NCBI GenBank assembly: GCA_017309115.1
Contig: JAFLEF010000004.1
Span: forward strand, 124,001-188,000
From: Verrucomicrobiota bacterium
Lineage (GTDB): Bacteria > Verrucomicrobiota > Verrucomicrobiia > Limisphaerales > UBA9464
Direction: 5' to 3'
Length of the DNA stretch: 64,000 bases
Under the pieces are notes generated by a model. The model saw only the letters and a list, made by a program, of their open reading frames with translations, had not been told where the DNA came from and searched no databases. A program made the translations under genes and the position numbers. This document shows positions 15,632 to 24,431 of the stretch, in pieces. Each line of letters opens with the position of its first letter. Position 1 is the stretch's first letter.

Positions 15632-15713
15632 ATTTTCCGTCGGCCCATGCTCCGCACGGGGAATTTGCCTGACTCCGCGGACCTCACCATGCTCCCATCT
15701 CCGCCTCCATCCT

Positions 15714-16403
15714 TTGAAAATCCTCCTCGTCGAAGATGATCCTCAGGTGGCCCGCTTCCTCACGCGCGGGCTGTCCGAGGAACGCTTCGTGGTGGACGTT
15801 GCCGAAAACGGTGAGGACGGATTCCATTTGGCCACCACCGGCACCTACGACGTCATTATCCTCGACGTCATGCTTCCCCGGCGCGACGGATTTGACGTGC
15901 TTGCCCAGTTGCGTCGTGCGGGTCGAAACACCCGGGTGTTGATGCTCACCGCCCGGGACGCCGTGGCCGATCGCGTGCGCGGATTGGAAGGCGGCGCCGA
16001 CGATTACCTCGTCAAGCCCTTCGCGTTCGCCGAACTGTTGGCCCGGCTCCGCGCGCTGATGCGTCGGCCCGACTCCGAGGAACCCGAGGTCCTGGAGTGC
16101 TCGGGACTCCGGCTCGACATCCGCCGCCAGACCGTTGTGCGAGACAACCGCAACGTGTCGCTGACGGCCCGGGAGTTTGCCGTGCTGGCCCATCTGGTCC
16201 GGCATGCCGGGGAGATTGTCACCCGCACACGTCTCGCCGAACAGGTGTGGGACGAGAACTTCGATCCGCTCAGCAACGTGATCGATGTCACCATTTATCA
16301 CCTTCGGGAAAAGGTGGACCGCGGATTCCCCACCCGGCTCATCCACACGGTTCGCGGCTCCGGCTATGTGTTCCGGGAGACGCCTGATCCGGAGGCGAGA
16401 TGA
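15714..16403 (+). CDS. OmpR/PhoB-family response regulator
   Basis: This encodes 229 residues. The receiver domain (1-115) has the acidic pocket ED at 7-9, the phospho-acceptor D51 (LDVMLPRRDGF), and KPF at the end; the winged-helix DNA-binding domain (about 125-225) closes with LIHTVRGSGYVF. It is phosphorylated by the kinase encoded next and regulates transcription. The start is a TTG at 15714; no ATG fits the conserved MKILLVEDD beginning. It is close to CusR/CopR-type regulators, but the signal is unknown. Putative binding sites (TTCA every 11 bp) lie right after this gene and after the kinase gene. Confidence 0.92.
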   Translation: MKILLVEDDPQVARFLTRGLSEERFVVDVAENGEDGFHLATTGTYDVIILDVMLPRRDGFDVLAQLRRAGRNTRVLMLTARDAVADRVRGLEGGADDYLVKPFAFAELLARLRALMRRPDSEEPEVLECSGLRLDIRRQTVVRDNRNVSLTAREFAVLAHLVRHAGEIVTRTRLAEQVWDENFDPLSNVIDVTIYHLREKVDRGFPTRLIHTVRGSGYVFRETPDPEAR

Positions 16404-16410
16404 ACGCGTT

Positions 16411-16436
16411 TTCATGTTGGGTTCACCCGGCTTTCA
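16411..16436. promoter_or_regulatory. Three TTCA boxes at 11-bp spacing (candidate response regulator site 1)
   Basis: TTCA starts at 16411, 16422 and 16433, exactly 11 bp apart, between the response regulator and kinase genes. PhoB/OmpR-type regulators bind direct repeats with 10-11 bp spacing. A second identical arrangement is at 17915-17940. Confidence 0.55.
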
Positions 16437-16517
16437 GATGACTCCGCACAAACTGTCGGCATGTCCGAGATCCACCCGCTGCGTCGCGTCCGCGCCGCCA
16501 GGGAAAGGAAGATGGTC

Positions 16518-17921
16518 ATGACCATCCGCCGCCGTTTCCAGTACGGCATCCTGGCGCTGGTGGCGGTAACGCTCACAGCTCCCAGCGTCCTACTTTTCCT
16601 GCTGGCCCGAAGGGAGGTGCGCGGCGATGTGGATCAGTTTGTCTCGGACAAGGCCCGGATTCTGGCGGAACGGGCCAATCCGTATGCGCCCGAAGCCGTG
16701 GTCTTCCAGGAACGGGACTGGGCGGGAGACCGATTCACGCCGTACGGACAAACCTTCGACCGGGACTGGAACGTCGGGTTCGTGTCCAAACGATTACCGG
16801 CGCCTATTCCGGTGGACGAAACATTGCGGCGCGAGGCAGCCCATCCCCTGGGTCGGGTGTTGCACGACGCGGTGGCTCCCGATGGCACGCGCTACCGCAT
16901 GGCGACGGTGAGCATCCTGCGGGATCAGGAAGTCCGAGGTTACGCGCAGATTGGCGTCCGGGAATCCGAGCGGGACGCACCCTTGCGCCGCCTGGGAATC
17001 ACCCTCGCCGCCGGCAACCTGCTGGCCCTTGGACTCGCTTGGCTGGGTCTGCGCTTTTTGAACGAACACTGGCGGCTCTCCCTCGCCTCCCTCGGTCATA
17101 CGGCCCGGGAGGTCTCGGCGCATGGAGCCCTCCGTCATCGCTTCGTGGCTCCGTCGGAGGATCCGGACCTCGCCCAGGTCGCCAGTGCGTTCAACGGATT
17201 GCTGGACCGTCTGACCCAGACCCGCGAGGCCCAGCAGCAGTTCATCGCCGACGCCTCGCACGAACTGCGCACTCCCCTCACCGTGCTGCGCGGGGAACTG
17301 GAAGTGGCGCTTCGCCGCGAACGGTCGGGGCCCGAATACCGCGAGACCATCGAGGCCTGCCGACAGGAGGTGGAACGTCTTTCGCGCTTGGCCGACAACC
17401 TTCTGACCCTCGCCCAGGTGGACGCCGGCGCGCGGTTTTCCGAGATGCAGGAGGTAGATCTTGGGACCGCCTGCCGGTCGGTTGCGGAACGCTTTCTTCC
17501 CTGGGCGGAACGGGAACGAATTCGCCTGAACGTCACCGCCACCGAATCTCTTCCCGTCCGCGGCGACCGGATCGCTTTGGAACGACTGCTGGGGAATCTG
17601 GTGGAGAACGCCATTCGCTACTCCGCGCCCGAGGATGCCGTCGAGTTGACCGCGCGCCGGGAAGGCGAGCAGGCGGTCGTTGAAATCATCGATCATGGTC
17701 CGGGAATCGCCGAGGACCAGCAGGCCCGCATCTTCGAACGGTTCTATCGGGTGGAATCCGCGCGCCCGCGTCACCGCGGCGGTGCGGGTCTTGGACTGGC
17801 CATCGTGAAGTCACTGGCGGAACTCCACGGCGGATCGGTCAGCGTGCGAAGCCGCATCGGACAGGGCAGCACCTTCACCGTGCGTCTGCCGCTGGCGAGC
17901 CACATGAAAGCCCTTTCATGA
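16518..17921 (+). CDS. Membrane sensor histidine kinase
   Basis: This encodes 467 residues from ATG 16518, which has an AAGGAAG ribosome binding site 6 bp upstream; an ATG at 16461 would add 19 residues. The layout is: helix 1 (about 8-33), a periplasmic sensor loop of about 125 residues, helix 2 (about 160-180), HAMP, HisKA with the phospho-acceptor in ASHELRTPL (H248), and HATPase_c with N, G1 (DHGPGIA) and G2 (GGAGLGLAIV) boxes. It partners the response regulator upstream. The short loop and HAMP layout resemble CusS/QseC-type kinases, but the ligand is not evident. Confidence 0.92.
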   Translation: MTIRRRFQYGILALVAVTLTAPSVLLFLLARREVRGDVDQFVSDKARILAERANPYAPEAVVFQERDWAGDRFTPYGQTFDRDWNVGFVSKRLPAPIPVDETLRREAAHPLGRVLHDAVAPDGTRYRMATVSILRDQEVRGYAQIGVRESERDAPLRRLGITLAAGNLLALGLAWLGLRFLNEHWRLSLASLGHTAREVSAHGALRHRFVAPSEDPDLAQVASAFNGLLDRLTQTREAQQQFIADASHELRTPLTVLRGELEVALRRERSGPEYRETIEACRQEVERLSRLADNLLTLAQVDAGARFSEMQEVDLGTACRSVAERFLPWAERERIRLNVTATESLPVRGDRIALERLLGNLVENAIRYSAPEDAVELTARREGEQAVVEIIDHGPGIAEDQQARIFERFYRVESARPRHRGGAGLGLAIVKSLAELHGGSVSVRSRIGQGSTFTVRLPLASHMKALS

Positions 17922-17945
17922 AACCTTCATGATCGTTTCATCGGG
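17903..17945. promoter_or_regulatory. Three TTCA boxes at 11-bp spacing plus palindrome (candidate site 2)
   Basis: TTCA starts at 17915, 17926 and 17937, exactly 11 bp apart, within CTTTCATGAAA-CCTTCATGATC-GTTTCATCGGG. A perfect palindrome CATGAAAG-CC-CTTTCATG (17903-17920) overlaps the first box. The site sits at the end of the kinase gene and just before the peptidase genes, whose transcription it may control. Confidence 0.6.
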
Positions 17946-17964
17946 GATTCCCGATGATTCGCTC

Positions 17965-19806
17965 GTGAAATTAATCACATTAAGTAGACATCTCCTTCGC
18001 ACCAGTCTGGCTGGGGCGTGCCTGCTGGCCGCCACGACCGTGGAGGGCGCCACAGCCCTCCTCGAACTGGAGCGTTCCACCAACAACGTCACCTGGGAAA
18101 AAGTCCCACTCGCCCCGGAGCATCTGACGGCCAAGGGCGGCGTCCTTCAGAATACCCATGATCCGAAGGCGTTTTATCGCCTCCGCATTCAGGATAATCA
18201 GCTCTCCGGATTTGTTACCGCGCTACCACTCGACAGCGCCCCCACTCAGGCCGTGGAGATCGCTAAACAGTTCATGGCGGAACTGTTCCTCGAGGATGCC
18301 GAGAGTGAAGGCGGCGATCCGGAAGGAAACTGGGCGGATGCCGAACTGGGGCCGGTTTGTTATCCCGTCTACGATCCTTCCGTGGACGGAGGCCGAACTC
18401 CTGCCTTCATTGAGTTCAAGGTCGTCCGCAAGACCCCACCAACGGTCAACCCCTCGCCCAACGACCCGTTTGGTATGAGTCCGCCGGATACGTCGGACGA
18501 CGACTGTGATCGCGGGCATTTGCTGGTGTCGTTGACCCGAAGTGATTTCCCCGTTCCCGGCTATTCCCAACGCGGAGCCACCCCGGTGGAACTCCTCCTG
18601 CGCAAAGCGCGCACCACCGGCCCGGTCAAACCCGTGCGTTACGATGATGGATTGCTGATCGGCGAAGACCCGGCTGGCGAGGTGGTGGGAAGTATCGGCA
18701 ACACGCCCTTCCTCATTGACGCCGCCATTCTCAAGATCGCCGGTCAGGAATTCGAAGGTTCTGCCAACGAGCAGACCACCCAGGACGACAAGGGTCCGTC
18801 CTTCCCCGCCCAAGGCTTTGCCTCCTATCGGGAATTCAAATCAAACTTCGCCACGAGTCCGCTCTATGCCGAACTGCGCCGACTCAAAGCTCAGAGTGCC
18901 GCCGGGGAATGGAACGCCGTGTTGGGCGTTGAGCCGACTTCGATTCGGGTGCCCTTGAAGGTACGGACCAAGATCCTGGTGGACCGTCAGATCCGACAGG
19001 CCTCCGTGGCCGATCCAGAAATCGCGGCAGTGACCGTGCCGACGGATCAGAACGGTCTCTGGGTCACCGGCCAGAAGGAAGGAGGCACGTTACTCGAGGT
19101 GACCTACCAAGACGGCACGACGGAACCCTTCCTGTTGTTCGCCGGAACCCTACTCAATCCAGGGACAACGCTCAGCGCCACGACCGCCGGCTGGACCTCC
19201 TGGAAGTATTGGTACGCCGGCAACTGGAACGACCAGCGGCGGTATCAGCAGTATCAGAACGACGCCCAGATGTGTCCCGGCGGCGCCAGTGGCTGCGGCC
19301 CGGCAGCGTGGGCAATGCTGTATGGCTGGTGGGACCGCAAGGGCTCGCCCCGTCTGATCAAGAACACGAGCCAGGCGGATGCGCCGCTCTCCAACGACGA
19401 CAGCATTCGCGACTGCAACCGCTATGTCTTCGATCAAGTGGGGCCGTTTTGCGTCAGCGGTCAGGCGGCAACCATGCCGTGGAACATGAAGGCCGGCCGG
19501 CACTGGGCGGCACACCGCGGCGCTGGAAGGGACATCAGCTGGAGCTGGGGATTGCCCTACGCGAGCTTTGGTTCGCTGAGCCGTGTGGCGGATTCGATCA
19601 AAGCCGGCCGGCCGTCGATCGTCGGCCTGGGCTACTACTGGCATTACCCGCTGGCCTACGGCTACAAGGCGCGCCAGTACAAGACCGGCAAAATCGTCTG
19701 GAACACGCAACGCTACTTCAAGTGCAACATGGGTTGGGGCGGTGACTCCGCCCAGTGGCACAATGCCAACAGCACCTGGTTCGGCACCCACGCCCGCTAT
19801 TGGTAA
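17965..19806 (+). CDS. Secreted C39-like cysteine peptidase with pilus-type N domain
   Basis: This encodes 613 residues from GTG 17965, chosen because a signal peptide (KLITLSRHLLRTSLAGACLLA) starts there and because the regulatory boxes overlap an earlier ATG (17929). Residues about 330-395 (RTKILVDRQIRQASVADPE) resemble the N-terminal domain of CpaC-type pilus/secretion proteins. The C-terminal domain has GASGCGPAAWAML with the probable nucleophile C444, a candidate His 560 (YYWHYPLAYG) and N588 in CNMGWGG, as in C39/C10-type papain-like peptidases. The activity is inferred. It is followed after 24 bp by a subtilase, probably co-transcribed. Confidence 0.7.
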   Translation: MKLITLSRHLLRTSLAGACLLAATTVEGATALLELERSTNNVTWEKVPLAPEHLTAKGGVLQNTHDPKAFYRLRIQDNQLSGFVTALPLDSAPTQAVEIAKQFMAELFLEDAESEGGDPEGNWADAELGPVCYPVYDPSVDGGRTPAFIEFKVVRKTPPTVNPSPNDPFGMSPPDTSDDDCDRGHLLVSLTRSDFPVPGYSQRGATPVELLLRKARTTGPVKPVRYDDGLLIGEDPAGEVVGSIGNTPFLIDAAILKIAGQEFEGSANEQTTQDDKGPSFPAQGFASYREFKSNFATSPLYAELRRLKAQSAAGEWNAVLGVEPTSIRVPLKVRTKILVDRQIRQASVADPEIAAVTVPTDQNGLWVTGQKEGGTLLEVTYQDGTTEPFLLFAGTLLNPGTTLSATTAGWTSWKYWYAGNWNDQRRYQQYQNDAQMCPGGASGCGPAAWAMLYGWWDRKGSPRLIKNTSQADAPLSNDDSIRDCNRYVFDQVGPFCVSGQAATMPWNMKAGRHWAAHRGAGRDISWSWGLPYASFGSLSRVADSIKAGRPSIVGLGYYWHYPLAYGYKARQYKTGKIVWNTQRYFKCNMGWGGDSAQWHNANSTWFGTHARYW

Positions 19807-19830
19807 GCATCAGCGCCCGTCCCGCCGAGC

Positions 19831-22542
19831 ATGAACACACCGGACCCCGCTCCGCCGCGACGGCTCCGGCGGAGCGCGGTCTGCGGGATCCTGCTGCTCG
19901 GGATCGCCGCCGGCTTTCTCCTTCCCATCGGAAACAGACTCCGCGGCGTCCGTCAGTTCGATTCCAATACCACCCCCCAAGGTCCAGTGAACGCCGGCCA
20001 GCCCCGCGCGGCGGAACAGAAACCACCCGTCCCCGAATCCGCCCGCGCGGGGCTCAATCGGACCCATTCCCCTAGCATCTCGCCGATTCCTCAGCCCAAC
20101 CTTCCCACCCTGCACTTCAACGGCCGCCAGTTCGGTTTCGACCGCCAAGCCCCGGCCGCTCTGACGCGGTGTCAGCAGCAATTAGTCGGAACGAACACGG
20201 TCGTCGCGCTGATCGGACTGACCGTTCCGGGATCGACGATCCGCACTGATCTAGCGCAGCGCGGAATCGAGTTGCTCGACTACGTGCCCGACCAGGGTTG
20301 GATCGCCCGGGTGCACGGCCGACCGGATCCGCTGCCCGATCCCAGGTTGTTCTCCTTTCAACCCCTGAAAGCTTCCCTGCGAATTCAGCCGGCCCTGACC
20401 GAACTCTCCTTTCCCGAAACCAACGTGCCGGTCTACGTCCACGCCGTGCTCGACCGGACGGTCACGTGGCTCCACGAAACGCTGCAAAAGGCGGGCTTCG
20501 AAGGGCTGACTCCTCTGACCGTGGGTGATCGCTCGCACCTAGCCGGCACCATCGCCGTTTCTCGGATGTCCGAGTTTCTCCAACTAACCTCCATTCACCC
20601 CGACACGCTCTGGATCGAACGCGGCCGGCGGGCTCGCTTGCGAAACGCCGCAGCCAGTCGCACGACTCAAAGCGGATCCTACCACGGCTCCACTCCCTGC
20701 TTCGACCGCGGGATCTTCGGGGTCGGCCAGATCATTGCCGTCTGCGACACCGGACTCGACGTCGACAGCTGTTTCTTTCGCGGTGATCCTGGATGGCGGC
20801 CCCCGGTCAACCGACTCGACGGCCGCGACGTCGATCCCAATGCCCGCAAGATTCTCGCCGTCAATTTTCTGGATCCCGCTGATCTGCCCACGAACCCGCT
20901 GGCTTGGGATACTCACGGTCATGGAACCGCCGTGGCCGGTACCGCGGCCGGAGCCAGTCTCTTCTCCCCACGCGATCCAGAGGCGGGCAACGGCCTGGCC
21001 CCCGGCGCGAAGCTGATTGTTCAGGACGCTGGCTTTCGCGTTGCGGATTCCGGTGAGGAGTTGCCCGGACTGGGATTTCCCGTGACGAATTTTTATCCGG
21101 CGTTGCAGCAGGCGATCGCCCAGGGAGCCACGATTCACAACCACAGTTGGGGCGAACAAGAGGAAGGATTCCCGTCCAACGGATACAGTCAGGTCTGCCG
21201 CGAACTGGACTCGGTGACTTGGTCGAACCCGCAGGTCCTGGTGGTCTGCGCCGCCGGGAACGACTTCTTCCCGGACACGGTCGGCAGCCCTTCGACCGCC
21301 AAGAATGCGTTGAGTGTGGCGGCTTCGCTGTCCGGGCTCAGCGAAGAACGCGTCGCCAGCTTCTCGAGTCGCGGTTGGGCCAGCGACGGTCGGATTAAGC
21401 CGGACCTGACCGCTCCCGGACACCACCTGTACACGGCCGCCAGCGATGGCGATGTCACTACGGAAAACTGCTACCGCACCCACCACTCCGGAACGAGCTT
21501 CGCCGCCCCCGTGGTGTCCGGCTTGGCCGCACTGGTGCGCGATTACTTCGCCCAAGGCTTCTATCCCACCGGCAACCCCGTCGCCGAAGATCGACAGCCC
21601 GAGGTCAGCGCTTCACTGGTGAAGGCGGTGCTGATCAATGCCGCGACACCGATGTCCGGCGCGACGGATCCGCCCCCCTCCCGCGATCAAGGTTGGGGCC
21701 GCGTCAATCTGTCCTCAACCCTGCGGCTCACTCCGGACGCTCCCGCCCTGCTTGCGCTGGATGAGTCCCCGGGGTTCGCAGCCGCTCCGGCGTTTCCGTA
21801 CAAGCTCTACCTGCGCCTCACCGCAACTCACCGTCCGCTCAAGGTCACCCTGGTGTGGACGGACTATCCCGCGACTCCGGGAGCCGACCGGCAGCTGATC
21901 AACGATCTGGACCTGCGGGTCCGAACGCCCGAACTCGAACTGAAGGGCAACCGCCTGATTCGTGGCCAATCAGCGCCCGGCGGCAACTACGACCGGCTCA
22001 ACAACGTCGAGCAGATCGTGTGGCTGCCCCCGCAGTCGGACCTCGTCGAGATTTCGGTGTGGGCGCCGCGGATCGTGGTTGGTCCACAGCCGTTTTCACT
22101 GGTGGCCACCGGCGACTTCAAAGTGGTTTCCCCCAGCGCCGACTCCGATGGCGACGGCTTGCCCGACTGCTGGGAGCAGTGGCATTGGAACAATTTGACG
22201 CCCTTACCGGACGAGGACCCGGATGCCGACGGCGCTTCCAATGCGACGGAGTTCGCCGCCAACACCCACCCGAATCAGGCGAACTCCGTTGCCCGTCTCG
22301 ACATCAGCCGCGCGGAATCAGGTGAACCCCAGTTGCGCCTGACCGTCAGTGAAGGGCGTCGATACACCCTGGAACACTCGGCGGAACATGCGCTTCAGGG
22401 ACCCTGGACCACCGTCAGCGAACCCCTCCTGATGGGCGAACCCATCGGCGAACAGAACCTCCAATTCACCCCGATGAAGCCGGAGCCAGGCGCCGCGTTA
22501 GCGTCCGGATTCTACCGAATCCGCATCGACGGGCCGCGGTGA
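19831..22542 (+). CDS. Secreted subtilisin-like serine peptidase (S8)
   Basis: This encodes 903 residues. One N-terminal hydrophobic segment (about 15-33) is a signal or anchor. The catalytic triad is D306 (AVCDTGLD), H362 (THGHGTAVAG) and S556 (SGTSFAAPVVSG). After the catalytic domain there is a P-domain-like beta module (about 640-765), then a DSDGDGLPDCWE calcium-binding segment of thrombospondin type 3 style, and a C-terminal module ending FYRIRIDG shared with other secreted proteins here. It degrades or processes extracellular proteins. It is downstream of the C39-like gene and possibly under the same two-component system. Confidence 0.9.
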   Translation: MNTPDPAPPRRLRRSAVCGILLLGIAAGFLLPIGNRLRGVRQFDSNTTPQGPVNAGQPRAAEQKPPVPESARAGLNRTHSPSISPIPQPNLPTLHFNGRQFGFDRQAPAALTRCQQQLVGTNTVVALIGLTVPGSTIRTDLAQRGIELLDYVPDQGWIARVHGRPDPLPDPRLFSFQPLKASLRIQPALTELSFPETNVPVYVHAVLDRTVTWLHETLQKAGFEGLTPLTVGDRSHLAGTIAVSRMSEFLQLTSIHPDTLWIERGRRARLRNAAASRTTQSGSYHGSTPCFDRGIFGVGQIIAVCDTGLDVDSCFFRGDPGWRPPVNRLDGRDVDPNARKILAVNFLDPADLPTNPLAWDTHGHGTAVAGTAAGASLFSPRDPEAGNGLAPGAKLIVQDAGFRVADSGEELPGLGFPVTNFYPALQQAIAQGATIHNHSWGEQEEGFPSNGYSQVCRELDSVTWSNPQVLVVCAAGNDFFPDTVGSPSTAKNALSVAASLSGLSEERVASFSSRGWASDGRIKPDLTAPGHHLYTAASDGDVTTENCYRTHHSGTSFAAPVVSGLAALVRDYFAQGFYPTGNPVAEDRQPEVSASLVKAVLINAATPMSGATDPPPSRDQGWGRVNLSSTLRLTPDAPALLALDESPGFAAAPAFPYKLYLRLTATHRPLKVTLVWTDYPATPGADRQLINDLDLRVRTPELELKGNRLIRGQSAPGGNYDRLNNVEQIVWLPPQSDLVEISVWAPRIVVGPQPFSLVATGDFKVVSPSADSDGDGLPDCWEQWHWNNLTPLPDEDPDADGASNATEFAANTHPNQANSVARLDISRAESGEPQLRLTVSEGRRYTLEHSAEHALQGPWTTVSEPLLMGEPIGEQNLQFTPMKPEPGAALASGFYRIRIDGPR

Positions 22543-22578
22543 ACCAAGGCGGCTAGCCTTCGCCCTTGTTCGCGGGAC

Positions 22579-24114
22579 TCAGTTGCCGAGCCTCACCGAC
22601 CGGTAGATCCGTGAGCGATTCGTGGCCGATTCCAAATCGATGAACCACTGGGGATTGTTGGTGAGTTGGACAGTGGCCAACGGCACCCACGGGGTACTCA
22701 ACGTGGTTCGATAGTCGATCCGATACATGCCGCCAATTTCTCCGACCATCGACAACCCGGCCAGCGAGTACGGGGTCAACTCCGGATCCAACACAGTCAG
22801 ACTCACCGGAAGACTCGAGATCGAACCGCCGGGATTGATCACATCCACCCGGTACTCACCTTCCGAAAGGCCATTCACCGACTCCAAGGTCAAAACGGAG
22901 TTCGTCGCGGTCGCCAACTTCTCATTATTCCTCCACCATTGATACTGGATGGGAAGCTGCCCCGTGGCCGTGACCGAGAAGGTCACCGTCTCACCCAGCG
23001 CCACCGTTTTGCTGGAAGGTTGTTGGGTGATGGTCGCCGGAGTAGCGGCAGGATTTAACGACAACACGTAGACGTTGGTACTGCCATTGAGGAGCATGTC
23101 GCCCACGATTTGCCCCTGATTGTTCACCCGGTTGGCCCGCATGAGGACCGCGGACACTCCCGCCGGCACATATGTGTTCAGATCCACCAGACTTCCATTC
23201 AGATAAGCGCACGCATGCCAATCCCCGTTCGCTACCTGAGATCGGCCCACAATCAGACCGCTATCGTTCACATCCAAAGCCTCACTCTCCAGACCACCCA
23301 AGGTCCCGAGTTCTTGCATGCCGCTTCCTTCGATCCAGCGGAAGGCATGCTTCGGACCGCCGGGAGTGATGGCCATTCGCCCCACGACCACACCTCCCTC
23401 GTTGATGCCGAACGCCTCACTCAATCGAGTCACCGGATCGTTGATGGCGTACTGTCCAGTGCCGGGATCCCGAGTGTCCAAAAAGGTCATGACGTCTCCG
23501 TCCACTTTGACCGCTCGCGCCCGCTCCAGAAGCGCCTCGGGACGGACACCGTAGCCCACCATGACCCGCGCGTCGTTGATCCCCAGCATATCCCGTCCAA
23601 TCGGATACCCACTATACCCCCTAATCACTACGAAGTCTGGATACCACTGATAAGTCAACAATTGGGGCCAGTAGGGGTAGGCACCTCCGAAGCCCGTATT
23701 CTGATAGACTGCGGCAAATCCTTCGCTGTTGATTCGCCGAATCTGGGTATCGTTGGGAGAAACAATCACCTCGCTGCCCTTCGATCCAGTTGCCGTCCAC
23801 CAAAATCCACTGGAAACGAACCTCAAATGACCAATTCCAACGACAATTTCGGAGTCACTCAAGTCCATCGCCGTCACCTTCTCTACCAAGGGTTCCGGCT
23901 CCCAATCGTATTTCACTTGGATCGGAATCACGGTCGCGCCCCGATGGAGGTAGGCCCGCTCTGAATAATTCCTCAAAACGGTGCCCTGATTGTTGATGGC
24001 CACACCCGTTCCGGGACCGATATCGACGAGCGTCGGCTCCGCAGCTGAGGACTGGAGCGAAGCAAACCCGAATGCCACAACACACACACTGATCCAATCT
24101 GAATTCGGCTTCAT
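22579..24114 (-). CDS. Secreted HAF-repeat protein with Ig-like domain (paralog 1)
   Basis: This encodes 511 residues from ATG 24114, followed directly by a signal peptide ending near SSAAEP. The body has HAF-type repeats: AINNQGTVL, GINEGGVVVGRM, ELGTLGGLESEALDVNDSGLIVGRS, HACAYLNGSLVDLNTY and RVNNQGQIVGDM. An Ig-like domain (about 365-455, ITQQPSSKTVALGETVTFSVTATG) and the C-terminal YRIDYRTTLSTPW...RIYRSVRL module follow. The function of HAF proteins is unknown; a surface or extracellular location is expected. It is the downstream copy of a tandem duplication with 24432-25958. Confidence 0.8.
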   Translation of the reverse strand: MKPNSDWISVCVVAFGFASLQSSAAEPTLVDIGPGTGVAINNQGTVLRNYSERAYLHRGATVIPIQVKYDWEPEPLVEKVTAMDLSDSEIVVGIGHLRFVSSGFWWTATGSKGSEVIVSPNDTQIRRINSEGFAAVYQNTGFGGAYPYWPQLLTYQWYPDFVVIRGYSGYPIGRDMLGINDARVMVGYGVRPEALLERARAVKVDGDVMTFLDTRDPGTGQYAINDPVTRLSEAFGINEGGVVVGRMAITPGGPKHAFRWIEGSGMQELGTLGGLESEALDVNDSGLIVGRSQVANGDWHACAYLNGSLVDLNTYVPAGVSAVLMRANRVNNQGQIVGDMLLNGSTNVYVLSLNPAATPATITQQPSSKTVALGETVTFSVTATGQLPIQYQWWRNNEKLATATNSVLTLESVNGLSEGEYRVDVINPGGSISSLPVSLTVLDPELTPYSLAGLSMVGEIGGMYRIDYRTTLSTPWVPLATVQLTNNPQWFIDLESATNRSRIYRSVRLGN

Positions 24115-24431
24115 AGGACCTGAAGTTCTCGGGAATCGTGCACAACTGTAAAGCAGATTCACTCGAACAGGCCGAGCTGCCTTTCGCGAAGCGTTTGACA
24201 CCTCGGTTCAACCCTGGAGGAATGCATTTCGGTGCGAAGCGATTCTCGGGCTTCAGCATCTCGCGGTTGGTCGAACTGGAGCTGGTGCTCTGACGCGCAG
24301 GTCTGAAACAATGGCGGGGTCCGCGAATCGCCCCGGGGCGTTCGCGGCATTAATCAGCGCCTATGCCGACAACCAACGTCAGTTCGTCGACCCAAACGAA
24401 GACGGGCGGCCTGCTCCTTCAGTCACGGGAC
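24115..24431. other. Spacer between the duplicated HAF genes
   Basis: The first ~75 bp match the upstream flank of the second copy (TCATAGGACCTGAAGTTCTC and beyond), so the duplicated block includes the leader and probably its promoter. The remaining sequence shows no recognisable gene or RNA. Confidence 0.5.

Noticed and set aside
18223-18813. Minus-strand frame of 196 codons
   Set aside because: It is a shadow of the C39-like peptidase gene, typical of high-GC DNA.
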